Below are positions 17,616 through 25,085 of a stretch of DNA of 64,000 nucleotides, in pieces. The translations under genes and the position numbers were made by a program. Within the stretch, counting starts at the first letter, position 1. Every line of letters starts with the position of its first letter. Under the pieces are notes generated by a model. The model did no database searches, was not told where the DNA came from, and saw only the letters and a list, made by a program, of their open reading frames with translations. Source of the DNA: an uncultured Bacteroidales bacterium (GTDB lineage Bacteria > Bacteroidota > Bacteroidia > Bacteroidales > UBA3824); NCBI GenBank assembly GCA_937877455.1, contig CALFIU010000054.1, forward strand, positions 1 through 64,000, written 5' to 3'.

Positions 17616-18170
17616 CTACATTTGCATATTTAGGATAACGACAATTATATTAACAACTATATTAACAACAAAGCCAACTATTATGCCTATTGTCGATATT
17701 TTCTTGGCTTTATCGGCATATTCTTGTGCTTCTGTTACATTGCCTTCATTGTATAGTTTGTTTACCTTTCCTGCATAAACTATACCTACAACGCCAAGCG
17801 GCATACAACAAAGCAATGTGCAAACAACGGCTATAGCCATGTTGTTGTTTGGTTTAGGTTGGTTACCTATATTTATTGGTTTTTGTTGAGTGTTGTTTGC
17901 ATATTGATTTGGGGATGTAGAAGGTGCTTGCTGTGAAGGTGGATAGCCAAGGTTTTGATGTGTTTGAGACTCATTGTAGTTGGTTTGCGACGATGGCGGC
18001 TGTGGTATTCCTCCGTTAAAATCAGTTACATCTTTTGCTAATTGCCAATCCGTCATTCCTTGTGTCCAGACATATGTTGAGTTGACATCTATTCCTCTAT
18101 TTAAAATCTCTTGGGCGGTAAGTGGTCCAAGATTTTGGTCGTTAAAACGGTAATAATATAATTTTTCCAT
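17616..18170 (-). CDS. GYF_2 domain plus CD225/dispanin-type membrane protein
   Basis: A 184-residue two-domain protein. The N-terminal 50 residues (YYYRFNDQNLGPLTAQEIL and TYVWTQGMTDWQLA) form a GYF_2-like domain. A Pro/Gln/Asn-rich linker covers about 55-105. The C-terminal part (NNMAIAVVCTLLCCMPLGVV, then IVYAGKVNKLYNEG and a last helix) is a CD225/dispanin-like pair of membrane helices. The function in bacteria is not established. It sits next to a DUF2752 gene, likely in one operon. Confidence 0.85.
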   Translation of the reverse strand: MEKLYYYRFNDQNLGPLTAQEILNRGIDVNSTYVWTQGMTDWQLAKDVTDFNGGIPQPPSSQTNYNESQTHQNLGYPPSQQAPSTSPNQYANNTQQKPINIGNQPKPNNNMAIAVVCTLLCCMPLGVVGIVYAGKVNKLYNEGNVTEAQEYADKAKKISTIGIIVGFVVNIVVNIIVVILNMQM

Positions 18171-18199
18171 AATGTTTGGGTTTTGTTTTTTTACCTTGG

Positions 18200-19495
18200 T
18201 TAATAAAGTATAGGAATTATTTTTGGTGATTCGAGAAGTAAACCATCTTTTGCCGATTTTATTTCAGCTATGGCAGCTTCAATCTTAGAAAGTTCGCAAC
18301 TTTCGGTTTCGATACTAAAGTCAGCGGTTTCGCCACTAAATCTGTTGTGGCCAACAGTTTCTATGTTGATTCCTTGGTTGCCAATGGCGGTGGTTATTAG
18401 ACCTGTTGTGCCTGGCAGGTTTTTGGTTTTAAACGATACCAAATATGGAAATGCTATTTTTGAGCAATCTCCAAGAGTTAAATTGTGGTTTTCTTCTTCG
18501 GTTATTACGTTTTGGTGTTTTGCTATAAATACAATGTCGGATACAATTGACATTGCAGTTTCGCTACTACCAGCTCCTTTTCCAATTAGAAAATGTGTGC
18601 CAGAATATTTGTTGTCGAGTCTTACTGCATTTACAGCATCGTCCACAAACGATAATGTGTTGGTGTTTTTTACAGCCATTGGTCTAACTGTGGCATATAC
18701 TTGATTGCCTTCGCGTTTTGCAAAGCAGATGAGTTTTAGTTTTGCATTTATTTCGCGAGCAAACTCCATATCGTTTTTGGTTATTTGAGCGATGCCTGTT
18801 ATTGGCAATTGTTCCATGTTGACTTTTAGACCATAAGCTAATTTTATCAAAAGTATTAGTTTATGAGATGCATCGCCACCGTTGATGTCGAGGGAAGGGT
18901 CGGCCTCTGCATAGCCGTTTTGTTGAGCAAGTTTTAGTGCTTGGTCAAAATCAAGTCCTTGGCTTGTCATTTGCGACAATATGTAGTTGCTTGTGCCATT
19001 CATTATCCCACATACCGATTGTATGATATCGCCTGTGAAACATTCTTTTATGCCTTTGATTATTGGAATAGCTCCACATACTGCGGCTTCGTAGCCAATT
19101 TGAAGGTTGCTTTTTATGGCTTGTTCAAATATGTCTTGTCCGCGTTCTGCCAAAAGTGCTTTGTTGGCTGTAACGAGATGTTTGTTGTTTTTTAGTACAT
19201 TGAGGCATGTGTCGTGTACAAAATCAGATTTGCCACCCATGGTTTCTACAACAATGTCTATGTCATTGGCTTCGAGTATATTTTTTATATTTTCTGATGG
19301 GCTTGCTGTGGCAAAATATTTTTTATCTATTCCAAACCGTTTGATGGCTGCTTCGGGGTTTAATTCCGCAATTGTTTTTAGATTGATGTTTACACCAGCG
19401 CGTTTTGAGAGCAGGGATTGTTGTTCTGTGAGTATCTTGGCTACTCCGCCGCCTACTGTGCCGCAGCCTAATATAGCTATATTTATGGTTTTCAT
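18200..19495 (-). CDS. hom: Homoserine dehydrogenase
   Basis: A monofunctional NAD(P)H-dependent homoserine dehydrogenase of 431 residues. It reduces aspartate semialdehyde to homoserine for threonine and methionine synthesis. The Rossmann motif ILGCGTVGGGVAKIL opens the protein. Substrate-binding segments VCGIMNGTSNYIL and GYAEADPSLDINGGDASHKL are present. A C-terminal ACT domain (LPGTTGLITTAIGNQGINIE) suggests feedback control. I start at the ATG at 19495, right before the Rossmann fold. Confidence 0.95.
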   Translation of the reverse strand: MKTINIAILGCGTVGGGVAKILTEQQSLLSKRAGVNINLKTIAELNPEAAIKRFGIDKKYFATASPSENIKNILEANDIDIVVETMGGKSDFVHDTCLNVLKNNKHLVTANKALLAERGQDIFEQAIKSNLQIGYEAAVCGAIPIIKGIKECFTGDIIQSVCGIMNGTSNYILSQMTSQGLDFDQALKLAQQNGYAEADPSLDINGGDASHKLILLIKLAYGLKVNMEQLPITGIAQITKNDMEFAREINAKLKLICFAKREGNQVYATVRPMAVKNTNTLSFVDDAVNAVRLDNKYSGTHFLIGKGAGSSETAMSIVSDIVFIAKHQNVITEEENHNLTLGDCSKIAFPYLVSFKTKNLPGTTGLITTAIGNQGINIETVGHNRFSGETADFSIETESCELSKIEAAIAEIKSAKDGLLLESPKIIPILY

Positions 19496-19601
19496 TTCGT
19501 TTTTTGTATTAATAAAATTATTGCGCAAGATAGTAAAAAAATGTAATGTTAATATATTTTTTTTTATTTTAATGCAAAAAACGGTAAAAATACATATTGT
19601 T

Positions 19602-20411
19602 TTATAGGTCTGGGCGTGGGTTGACGCACATTACTGGTATTTTTGCGCTATTGGCTATTATTTGTTGTTCTGCTGCTCCAAGTACATAATCTTGAAATCT
19701 AATGTTTTTTGTTGTCATTATAATAATAAGACCAGAGCCTATTTTTTTTGCAAAGTTTACAGTTGCAGTTGCTAATCCTTCTTTTGCATCAAGCCGTTGT
19801 AATTGATAGTTAATTCCTTTATTTTCAAGATAGTTGATGGCAGCGCGTAGGTTGCCAGCAGTGCGTTTGGTTACTTGAGGGTCTGTTGATTCAATGTAGC
19901 AGAGATAAAATTTGCATTTGAATGTTGATGCAATAAAGTGAGCCCAAACGAGTTTTTCGCGTTCTTCGAGTTTGAAGTCAAGAGGTAACACAACTTTCTG
20001 AACATCTGCTTCGGATGGCATGTCTTGTACAACAATAAAAGGTGCTTTGCTGCCAGTTATTACTTTTAGTGCCCAACTTCCTGTAAATTTTTGTAGTCCT
20101 TTCATTCCATGGGTACCCATTATTGCCATCTGTGCATCGCAGTCTTCCATCACCGATTTTATTTCTGAAAATATGTTGCCTTGTTTTACAATAACTTGGG
20201 GTCTTACGCCGTATTTTTGGTTAATTTCTTCGGCTTTTGAGTTTAGTTTTTCTACGTTGATGGCTACTTCGCTTTCTTTTTTTACAATGTGTACAAGCAC
20301 AATCTCTTTGCTAAGTATTTTTGAAAAATCTATGGCGTGTATTAAAGCACATTCTGCCTTGTCGGAATAATCCCATGGCACTATTATTGGCTTGTTTAGT
20401 GTTTCGTTCAT
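19602..20411 (-). CDS. Tandem-domain universal stress protein
   Basis: A 269-residue protein with two UspA folds. Domain 1 runs to about residue 140 (PIIVPWDYSDKAECAL start, and MAIMGTHGMKGLQKFTGS, a partly conserved G-x2-G-x9-G ATP loop ending). Domain 2 covers about 145-266 (VLPLDFKLEEREKLV; LIIIMTTKNIRFQDYVLGAA), with its nucleotide loop degenerate. Universal stress proteins respond to starvation or redox stress; the exact role is unknown. It lies 73 bp downstream of the alanine dehydrogenase gene. Confidence 0.88.
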   Translation of the reverse strand: MNETLNKPIIVPWDYSDKAECALIHAIDFSKILSKEIVLVHIVKKESEVAINVEKLNSKAEEINQKYGVRPQVIVKQGNIFSEIKSVMEDCDAQMAIMGTHGMKGLQKFTGSWALKVITGSKAPFIVVQDMPSEADVQKVVLPLDFKLEEREKLVWAHFIASTFKCKFYLCYIESTDPQVTKRTAGNLRAAINYLENKGINYQLQRLDAKEGLATATVNFAKKIGSGLIIIMTTKNIRFQDYVLGAAEQQIIANSAKIPVMCVNPRPDL

Positions 20412-20484
20412 AATTTTTCTTTGCGGAGTTTTTTGTAGTTAAACCTTGTTGTTATTACACCAATTTTCGCGCCATTTTTTTGTT

Positions 20485-21681
20485 TTATAGTGTATTTAAA
20501 AACAAATTAATGTCTTTGTGTGGAATGTTGAATTTTTTACCGAGATATTCGTTGGTTAATATTCCGTTGAAAGTGTATATCCCGTTTCTAAGTCCGGGAT
20601 TGTATTTTATTTCTTGGTTTAGTCCTGAGTTTCTTATGCTTAGGAGCAATGTATAAAGTACGTTGCTTAGAGCTATTGATGCAGTTCTTGGCACAAGTGC
20701 TGTTATGTTTGGTAAGCAGTAATGTATTATGCCATTTTTTTCAAATGCAGGGTTGTCGAATCCTGATGGTGCTGATGTTTCAAAGCATGAGCCTGTTTCT
20801 ACGTTTAAATCCACTATTACTGAGCCTTTTTTCATTTTTGCTACCATTTCTTGGGTTATAACGGGGTAGGGGTGGGCTTTTATGCTTTTTGCTCCTATTA
20901 CAACATCGGCAGATGCAAGTGCTTTTTGTATTACTTTGGGGTGCATAACCGATGTAAATATATCGCGGTTTAGTTTTTGGGTAAAACATAGCAAATTGTA
21001 AACCGAGTTGTCGAATATTTTTACTTCTGCACCGAGGTTTATGGCTGTGCGTGCGGCGTAGAGTGCGGCTGTTCCAGTGCCGAATATTACCACCGATGCT
21101 GGTGATATGCCTGTTATGCCTCCCAGTAATACTCCTTTTCCGCCACGTTGTTTGCCAAGATATTCAGCTGCCACTATAATGGCGTTGCGTCCTGCTATTT
21201 CGCTGTTGGCATACATTACGGGATAGAAATCTTTTTCTGTTTTTATGTATTCTAAGGCAACAGCTAATATTTTTTTATGTTGTAGTGCGGTGATGTATTC
21301 TTTTTTTTGTATTGCAGCTTCGAGAAACGATAAAATAGTTCCTCCTTTTTTCATTAGTCCTATTTCTTCTTGAGAGCATGGTGCTATTTTTATAACCATT
21401 TGTGAGCCAAATATTGTTTGTCTATTGTCGGTGATGGTTGCACCTGCTTCTGAGTATTCGAGGTCTGAGTAGTTGGCTTGTTGTCCTGCTCCTGATTCTA
21501 CTATCACCTTGTATCCCGATGCCGTAAGCACAGAAACTCCCATAGGCGTTAATGGTACGCGTGTTTCTTTTTGTGGGTTTTCTTTTGGCATTGCTATTGT
21601 TATGCCGTTTTTGTTTTGGTGATTTGCACAAGTTTCTTCTTGCGGTATCAATTCAAATTCTTTTGCGGTGCAGTATTTCAT
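20485..21681 (-). CDS. ald: Alanine dehydrogenase
   Basis: A 398-residue member of the AlaDH/PNT family, which interconverts L-alanine and pyruvate with NAD and ammonia. The N-terminal domain has ITIAMPKENPQKETRVPLTP; the NAD-binding domain has VVIFGTGTAALYAARTAINL followed by an acidic residue (KIFD), favouring NAD over NADP. The segment GSVIVDLNVETGSCFET is family-typical. It lacks the second transhydrogenase subunit, so it is read as alanine dehydrogenase. It follows tsaE by 13 bp. Confidence 0.85.
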   Translation of the reverse strand: MKYCTAKEFELIPQEETCANHQNKNGITIAMPKENPQKETRVPLTPMGVSVLTASGYKVIVESGAGQQANYSDLEYSEAGATITDNRQTIFGSQMVIKIAPCSQEEIGLMKKGGTILSFLEAAIQKKEYITALQHKKILAVALEYIKTEKDFYPVMYANSEIAGRNAIIVAAEYLGKQRGGKGVLLGGITGISPASVVIFGTGTAALYAARTAINLGAEVKIFDNSVYNLLCFTQKLNRDIFTSVMHPKVIQKALASADVVIGAKSIKAHPYPVITQEMVAKMKKGSVIVDLNVETGSCFETSAPSGFDNPAFEKNGIIHYCLPNITALVPRTASIALSNVLYTLLLSIRNSGLNQEIKYNPGLRNGIYTFNGILTNEYLGKKFNIPHKDINLFLNTL

Positions 21682-21694
21682 GGATACGGTATTT

Positions 21695-22144
21695 TTATAA
21701 CTGGTATAGCGGTGATATGGTTATTATTCTTTTGCCATTTTCTGTTTCTTTTATTTCGGCTTTTAGTGTGTTGTTGGGTAATACTGGCTCTATTATGTTG
21801 GGCCATTCTATAAAACAATAATCGTTGCCATAGATATATTCTTCGGCTCCTGCAGCCATTGCTTCTTCTATGTCGTTGATTCTGTAAAGGTCGAAATGGT
21901 AGATGTTGTGTCCATCGCTGGTTTGATAATTGTTTATTATAGAAAATGTGGGGCTTGACACTTCATCTTTACTGCCTAATTGTTTGCATAGTGCGGAGAT
22001 AAATGTTGTTTTTCCTGCTCCCATTGATCCATAGAATGCTATGCAATACCTATTGGGGTATTGCTGCGATAGTATGTCTACAAATTGTTTGGCGGCTTGA
22101 TTTATTTGTTCGAGTGAATCTATGTAAATATTTGTGTTTATCAT
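21695..22144 (-). CDS. tsaE: TsaE, tRNA threonylcarbamoyladenosine synthesis ATPase
   Basis: A 149-residue ATPase of the complex making t6A37 in ANN-decoding tRNAs. The P-loop is AFYGSMGAGKTTFISAL; the family motifs SSPTFSIINNYQ and IYHFDLYRI follow, then CFIEWPNIIE. I use the ATG at 22144, which overlaps the porX stop codon by 4 nt; the longer frame to 22354 lies inside porX. Confidence 0.93.
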   Translation of the reverse strand: MINTNIYIDSLEQINQAAKQFVDILSQQYPNRYCIAFYGSMGAGKTTFISALCKQLGSKDEVSSPTFSIINNYQTSDGHNIYHFDLYRINDIEEAMAAGAEEYIYGNDYCFIEWPNIIEPVLPNNTLKAEIKETENGKRIITISPLYQL

Positions 22145-23727
22145 GGTTGACTTGTTGTTTTTTTGGGCGAAAGTATTACCAATGGTATTAGCATTTCTTC
22201 CATTGACACTCCTCCGTGTTGGAATGTGTCTTTGAAATATTTTACATAATAATTGTATTTGTTTGGGTATGCCATAAAGTCTTTTCCAGTGGCAAATATA
22301 AATTGAGAACTTATGTTTAGTGTTGGTAATTGTATATTTTGTGGGTTTGGACAAAAAACATCTTTTTTGTTGAATTGCAAATCGCGACCTTGTTTGTATC
22401 GTGGATTGTTTGTTATGTTTTTTTCTCCTGTTACTTTTATGGGGTTACTTACTTTTACTGTGCCGTGGTCTGTTGCAAATACTATTTTATAATCGCTTTG
22501 TGCGAGTGTGCGCATTAAATCAAATAATGCACTGTGTTTGAACCATGTTTTTGTTATTGCACGGTAGGCAGATTCGTCGTCAGCAAGTTCTCGCATCATT
22601 GGTAGTTCGGTGCGGGCGTGGCTCATTGTATCAACAAAGTTATATACTGCTATATTTAGTTTGTTGTTGTTTATCTGTGGAAAAAATGCGTTTATTTTTT
22701 GTCCGTCGTTGTTGTTGAATGTTTTACGGTAGAAAAACTTTATTTCACGATTAAACCTTTTTAGCATTGATTTTACCAATTCTTCTTCACATTCGTTTTT
22801 GCTATGACGTTCGTCTTCGTCTGTCCATAGGTGAGGAAAATTGCGTTGTATTTGTAAAGGTGTTAACCCCGAGAACATTGCATTGCGAGCATATTGAGTG
22901 GCAGTTGGAAGTATAGAACATATAATTTCTTCACTGTCTATGTTAAAATATTGTGCAATAAGTGGTTGTAGTGCTTTCCATTGGTCGAATCTAAGGTTGT
23001 CTATTACTATCCAAAACACTTTTTCGCCTTTGTCAAGAAGTGGAAGAATACGTTCTTTAAATACGTCGTGTTGCATTATGGGGCGGTTTTCTCGATTGCC
23101 CGCTATCCATTTTTCATAGTTTTTGGTTATGTATTTGCAGAATGCATTGCCCGCTTCGTTTTTTTGATAGCCGAATATTTCTGCCATCGTTGGAGAGTTG
23201 ATTTCTGCTAATTTTAATTCCCATTCTACGAGTTTTTTGTAAATGTTAGTCCACCCTTCAAAATTGGATATGAGTGTTATTTCGTTTCCTAATTTATTAA
23301 ATTCGCTTTGATATTCTTCGGATGTTTTTTGGTTTACGAGCCTACGATTTTCTACGTTTTTTTTTATTGATAATAGTATTTGGTTTGGGTTTACAGGTTT
23401 TATAAGATAATCAGAAATTTTAGAACCAACAGCTTCGTCCATTATATCTTCGCCTTCGTTTTTGGTTATCATTACCACAGGAATTTCGGATTTTATTGAC
23501 TTTATACGTCGTAGTGTTTCTAATCCAGAGATTCCTGGCATATTTTCGTCAAGAAATATTATGTCGAAGTTGTTGTTTTTTGTTAATTCTACAGCGTCGT
23601 TTCCGTTGTAAGCCTTAGTTACAGAGTAGCCTTTGGATTTTAGAAAGAGTATTTGTACTTCTAACAAATCTATTTCGTCGTCAACCCAAAGTATTTCGGC
23701 TTTTATTGTATTATTTTCGGCTTCCAT
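22141..23727 (-). CDS. porX: PorX, type IX secretion response regulator with PglZ/alkaline phosphatase domain
   Basis: A 528-residue two-domain protein. Residues 1-125 are a receiver domain: acidic pair DDE near 16-18, phospho-acceptor Asp60 in IIFLDENMPG, Thr88 and Lys110 (YLIKPVNP). Residues about 160-528 form a PglZ domain with metal-site segments WIVIDNLRFDQWKAL, NFVDTMSHART and FATDHGTVKV. PorX works with the PorY kinase and a sigma factor to switch on T9SS genes, and its C-terminal domain cleaves cyclic and linear oligonucleotides in studied species. It follows a TetR gene by 13 bp and overlaps tsaE by 4 nt. Confidence 0.93.
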   Translation of the reverse strand: MEAENNTIKAEILWVDDEIDLLEVQILFLKSKGYSVTKAYNGNDAVELTKNNNFDIIFLDENMPGISGLETLRRIKSIKSEIPVVMITKNEGEDIMDEAVGSKISDYLIKPVNPNQILLSIKKNVENRRLVNQKTSEEYQSEFNKLGNEITLISNFEGWTNIYKKLVEWELKLAEINSPTMAEIFGYQKNEAGNAFCKYITKNYEKWIAGNRENRPIMQHDVFKERILPLLDKGEKVFWIVIDNLRFDQWKALQPLIAQYFNIDSEEIICSILPTATQYARNAMFSGLTPLQIQRNFPHLWTDEDERHSKNECEEELVKSMLKRFNREIKFFYRKTFNNNDGQKINAFFPQINNNKLNIAVYNFVDTMSHARTELPMMRELADDESAYRAITKTWFKHSALFDLMRTLAQSDYKIVFATDHGTVKVSNPIKVTGEKNITNNPRYKQGRDLQFNKKDVFCPNPQNIQLPTLNISSQFIFATGKDFMAYPNKYNYYVKYFKDTFQHGGVSMEEMLIPLVILSPKKTTSQP

Positions 23728-23740
23728 CGGTGATTAAGTT

Positions 23741-24346
23741 TTAGTTTTCTGATTTTACAAGTCCATAGAGTATAATTTTTACTAAATCGTCGATGCGTGA
23801 TGTGTATATTTCGGGATTTTCTATCCTTAGTAAATAGTCTTCTATGCCTTTTACCGACATTATGGTTGCAATGGCGGCCAAGTCTGGATCGTTAACACTG
23901 AAATATTTTTTTTCTACGCCTTCGAGAAGTATATTTTTAAATAGGCGTATTTCTTCGCTATCGTAAAAAATGTTGAGCCGTCTTACAAAATCAAGATGTC
24001 TAAGGCTTGTGCTCTTTATGGCCATCTGAAAGTTGTTGTAAGTTTTTATTATGCTCATACGTGTAAGCACATAAATTTTTATTTTGTCGGCAGGATTGTC
24101 GTTTTGGGATATTGCGTCTATTATTGTGCGTCTAAATGCGATGGCTTCTTTTAGAACAACCGATTGAAATATCTGTTCTTTGCTTTCAAAATAGTAATAA
24201 ATCGAGCTTTTACCTTTGCCAGATGCTTTAGCTATGTGTTCCATACGGGTTTTTTCGTATCCGTATTTGTTAAACACTTGCCTTGCTGCCTTTATTATTG
24301 CATCGCGATTTCTGTTTTTTTTATCAGATTCTTTTTGCGCACCCAT
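23741..24346 (-). CDS. TetR/AcrR family transcriptional regulator
   Basis: A 201-residue regulator. The N-terminal helix-turn-helix is clear: DAIIKAARQVFNKYGYEKT, then MEHIAKASGKGKSSIYYYF. The C-terminal ligand-binding half is all-helical and not diagnostic. It stands directly upstream of porX on the same strand with a 13-bp gap, so it probably shares a transcript with porX-tsaE-ald; whether it regulates them is not shown. Confidence 0.9.
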   Translation of the reverse strand: MGAQKESDKKNRNRDAIIKAARQVFNKYGYEKTRMEHIAKASGKGKSSIYYYFESKEQIFQSVVLKEAIAFRRTIIDAISQNDNPADKIKIYVLTRMSIIKTYNNFQMAIKSTSLRHLDFVRRLNIFYDSEEIRLFKNILLEGVEKKYFSVNDPDLAAIATIMSVKGIEDYLLRIENPEIYTSRIDDLVKIILYGLVKSEN

Positions 24347-24446
24347 AGTTTAAAATTATTTTTATTGCGTTGTAAAGGTATTTATGTTTTTTCGTTTTTT
24401 AAAATTTTTTTTGAAATTAATTTTGTTGTTTTGGTGTTATAAAAAC

Positions 24447-24492
24447 AAAAAAAGTAACGCTTGACATTTTTTTTGTCTTACGTTACTTTTTT
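24447..24492. terminator. Bidirectional rho-independent terminator
   Basis: AAAAAAAGTAACG pairs with CGTTACTTTTTT, with an inner GACA/TGTC stem and a T8 loop. A T-run follows on both strands. On the minus strand it ends 53 bp after the 42-codon ORF, suggesting that this ORF is transcribed. Confidence 0.8.
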
Positions 24493-24544
24493 CTCTCTTT
24501 TGAGCGAAAAATATTGATGTTATCCTTTGGATAAGTTTTGCTTT

Positions 24545-24673
24545 TTAAAATTCGCAATATCCGTCGGCAGTGTCAAGCGCGAGTGCAGCTATTATTTCGG
24601 CTAAATTGGTTACTTCGGCAACTTCTGCGTTTGCTGCATCACTTGGCTGAATTTCATAGTCAATAATGTTCAT
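24545..24673 (-). CDS. 42-residue acidic peptide, possible peptide precursor
   Basis: An ATG-to-TAA frame of 42 codons, with an in-frame stop just upstream of the ATG, so the length is fixed. The peptide starts MNIIDYEIQPSDAANAEVAE and ends in ALALDTADGYCEF. It is acidic, has no membrane helix, and has a single Cys near the C-terminus. A terminator stands 53 bp downstream on the same strand. The pattern (acidic leader-like body, short tail with Gly-Tyr-Cys) recalls precursors of modified peptides, but no modifying enzyme is adjacent. It may instead be a plain small protein or chance. Confidence 0.4.
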   Translation of the reverse strand: MNIIDYEIQPSDAANAEVAEVTNLAEIIAALALDTADGYCEF

Positions 24674-24801
24674 GGTTTGTTAGTTTTTAAAGTTTTTTAT
24701 AGTTTTTTGTATGTTTTTCTATCTGTAAGACGGTAAAATGGTAATCAACCCTAATAAAAAAATAAAAAAAATATTGTAAAAAATGTTTTTTCTTTTGTTA
24801 T

Positions 24802-24809
24802 CAAAAGTA
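24802..24809 (-). promoter_or_regulatory. -7-like element upstream of the 42-codon ORF
   Basis: On the minus strand it reads TACTTTTG, a perfect TAnnTTTG match, about 130 bp before the small ORF. No good -33 partner is seen. Confidence 0.25.
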
Positions 24810-24818
24810 AAACTGCAT

Positions 24819-24953
24819 TTATTTACCCTTACACAGCCCTATTGTCGTTTCAAATTTATCAATTAGATGGTTGCTTAAGACGTTTATCTTGTTTTTGCGT
24901 TGCGACGTATTGTGAGTTATTCGTTTATGTATGTAAATTTTTGTTTCTGACAT
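24819..24953 (-). CDS. 44-residue basic small ORF, doubtful
   Basis: A 44-codon ATG frame, basic (Lys/Arg/His-rich), starting MSETKIYIHKRITHNTSQRK and ending in TIGLCKGK. It is not low-complexity, unlike most chance ORFs here, and is locally richer in GC. It lies upstream of the 42-codon ORF on the same strand. There is no promoter or homology evidence; chance is quite possible. Confidence 0.2.
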   Translation of the reverse strand: MSETKIYIHKRITHNTSQRKNKINVLSNHLIDKFETTIGLCKGK

Positions 24954-25011
24954 TAATATTAGGTATTTTTATAAGATTGATATAAGATTTTATAAAAAAA
25001 ATGTTTGAATT

Positions 25012-25043
25012 TTTGTTGTTTTGTTAATGTTTTTATAATTTTG
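25012..25043 (+). promoter_or_regulatory. Promoter of the membrane pyrophosphatase gene
   Basis: TTTG at 25012-25015 and TAATTTTG at 25036-25043 with a 20-bp spacer, followed about 40 bp later by the ATG at 25086. Confidence 0.65.
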
Positions 25044-25085
25044 AGTTAACAAAAAAATAAAATAACCACTAAATTTTTTATCGTT

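Larger units (their letters stand above)
24347..25085. other. 739-bp spacer with tiny ORFs, terminator and promoters
   Basis: The longest gene-poor stretch. It holds, from left to right, a strong bidirectional terminator (24447-24492), a 42-codon minus-strand ORF (24545-24673), a minus-strand -7 box (24802-24809), a 44-codon minus-strand ORF (24819-24953) and the hppA promoter (25012-25043). Base composition rises in GC within the two tiny ORFs compared with their surroundings. Confidence 0.5.
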
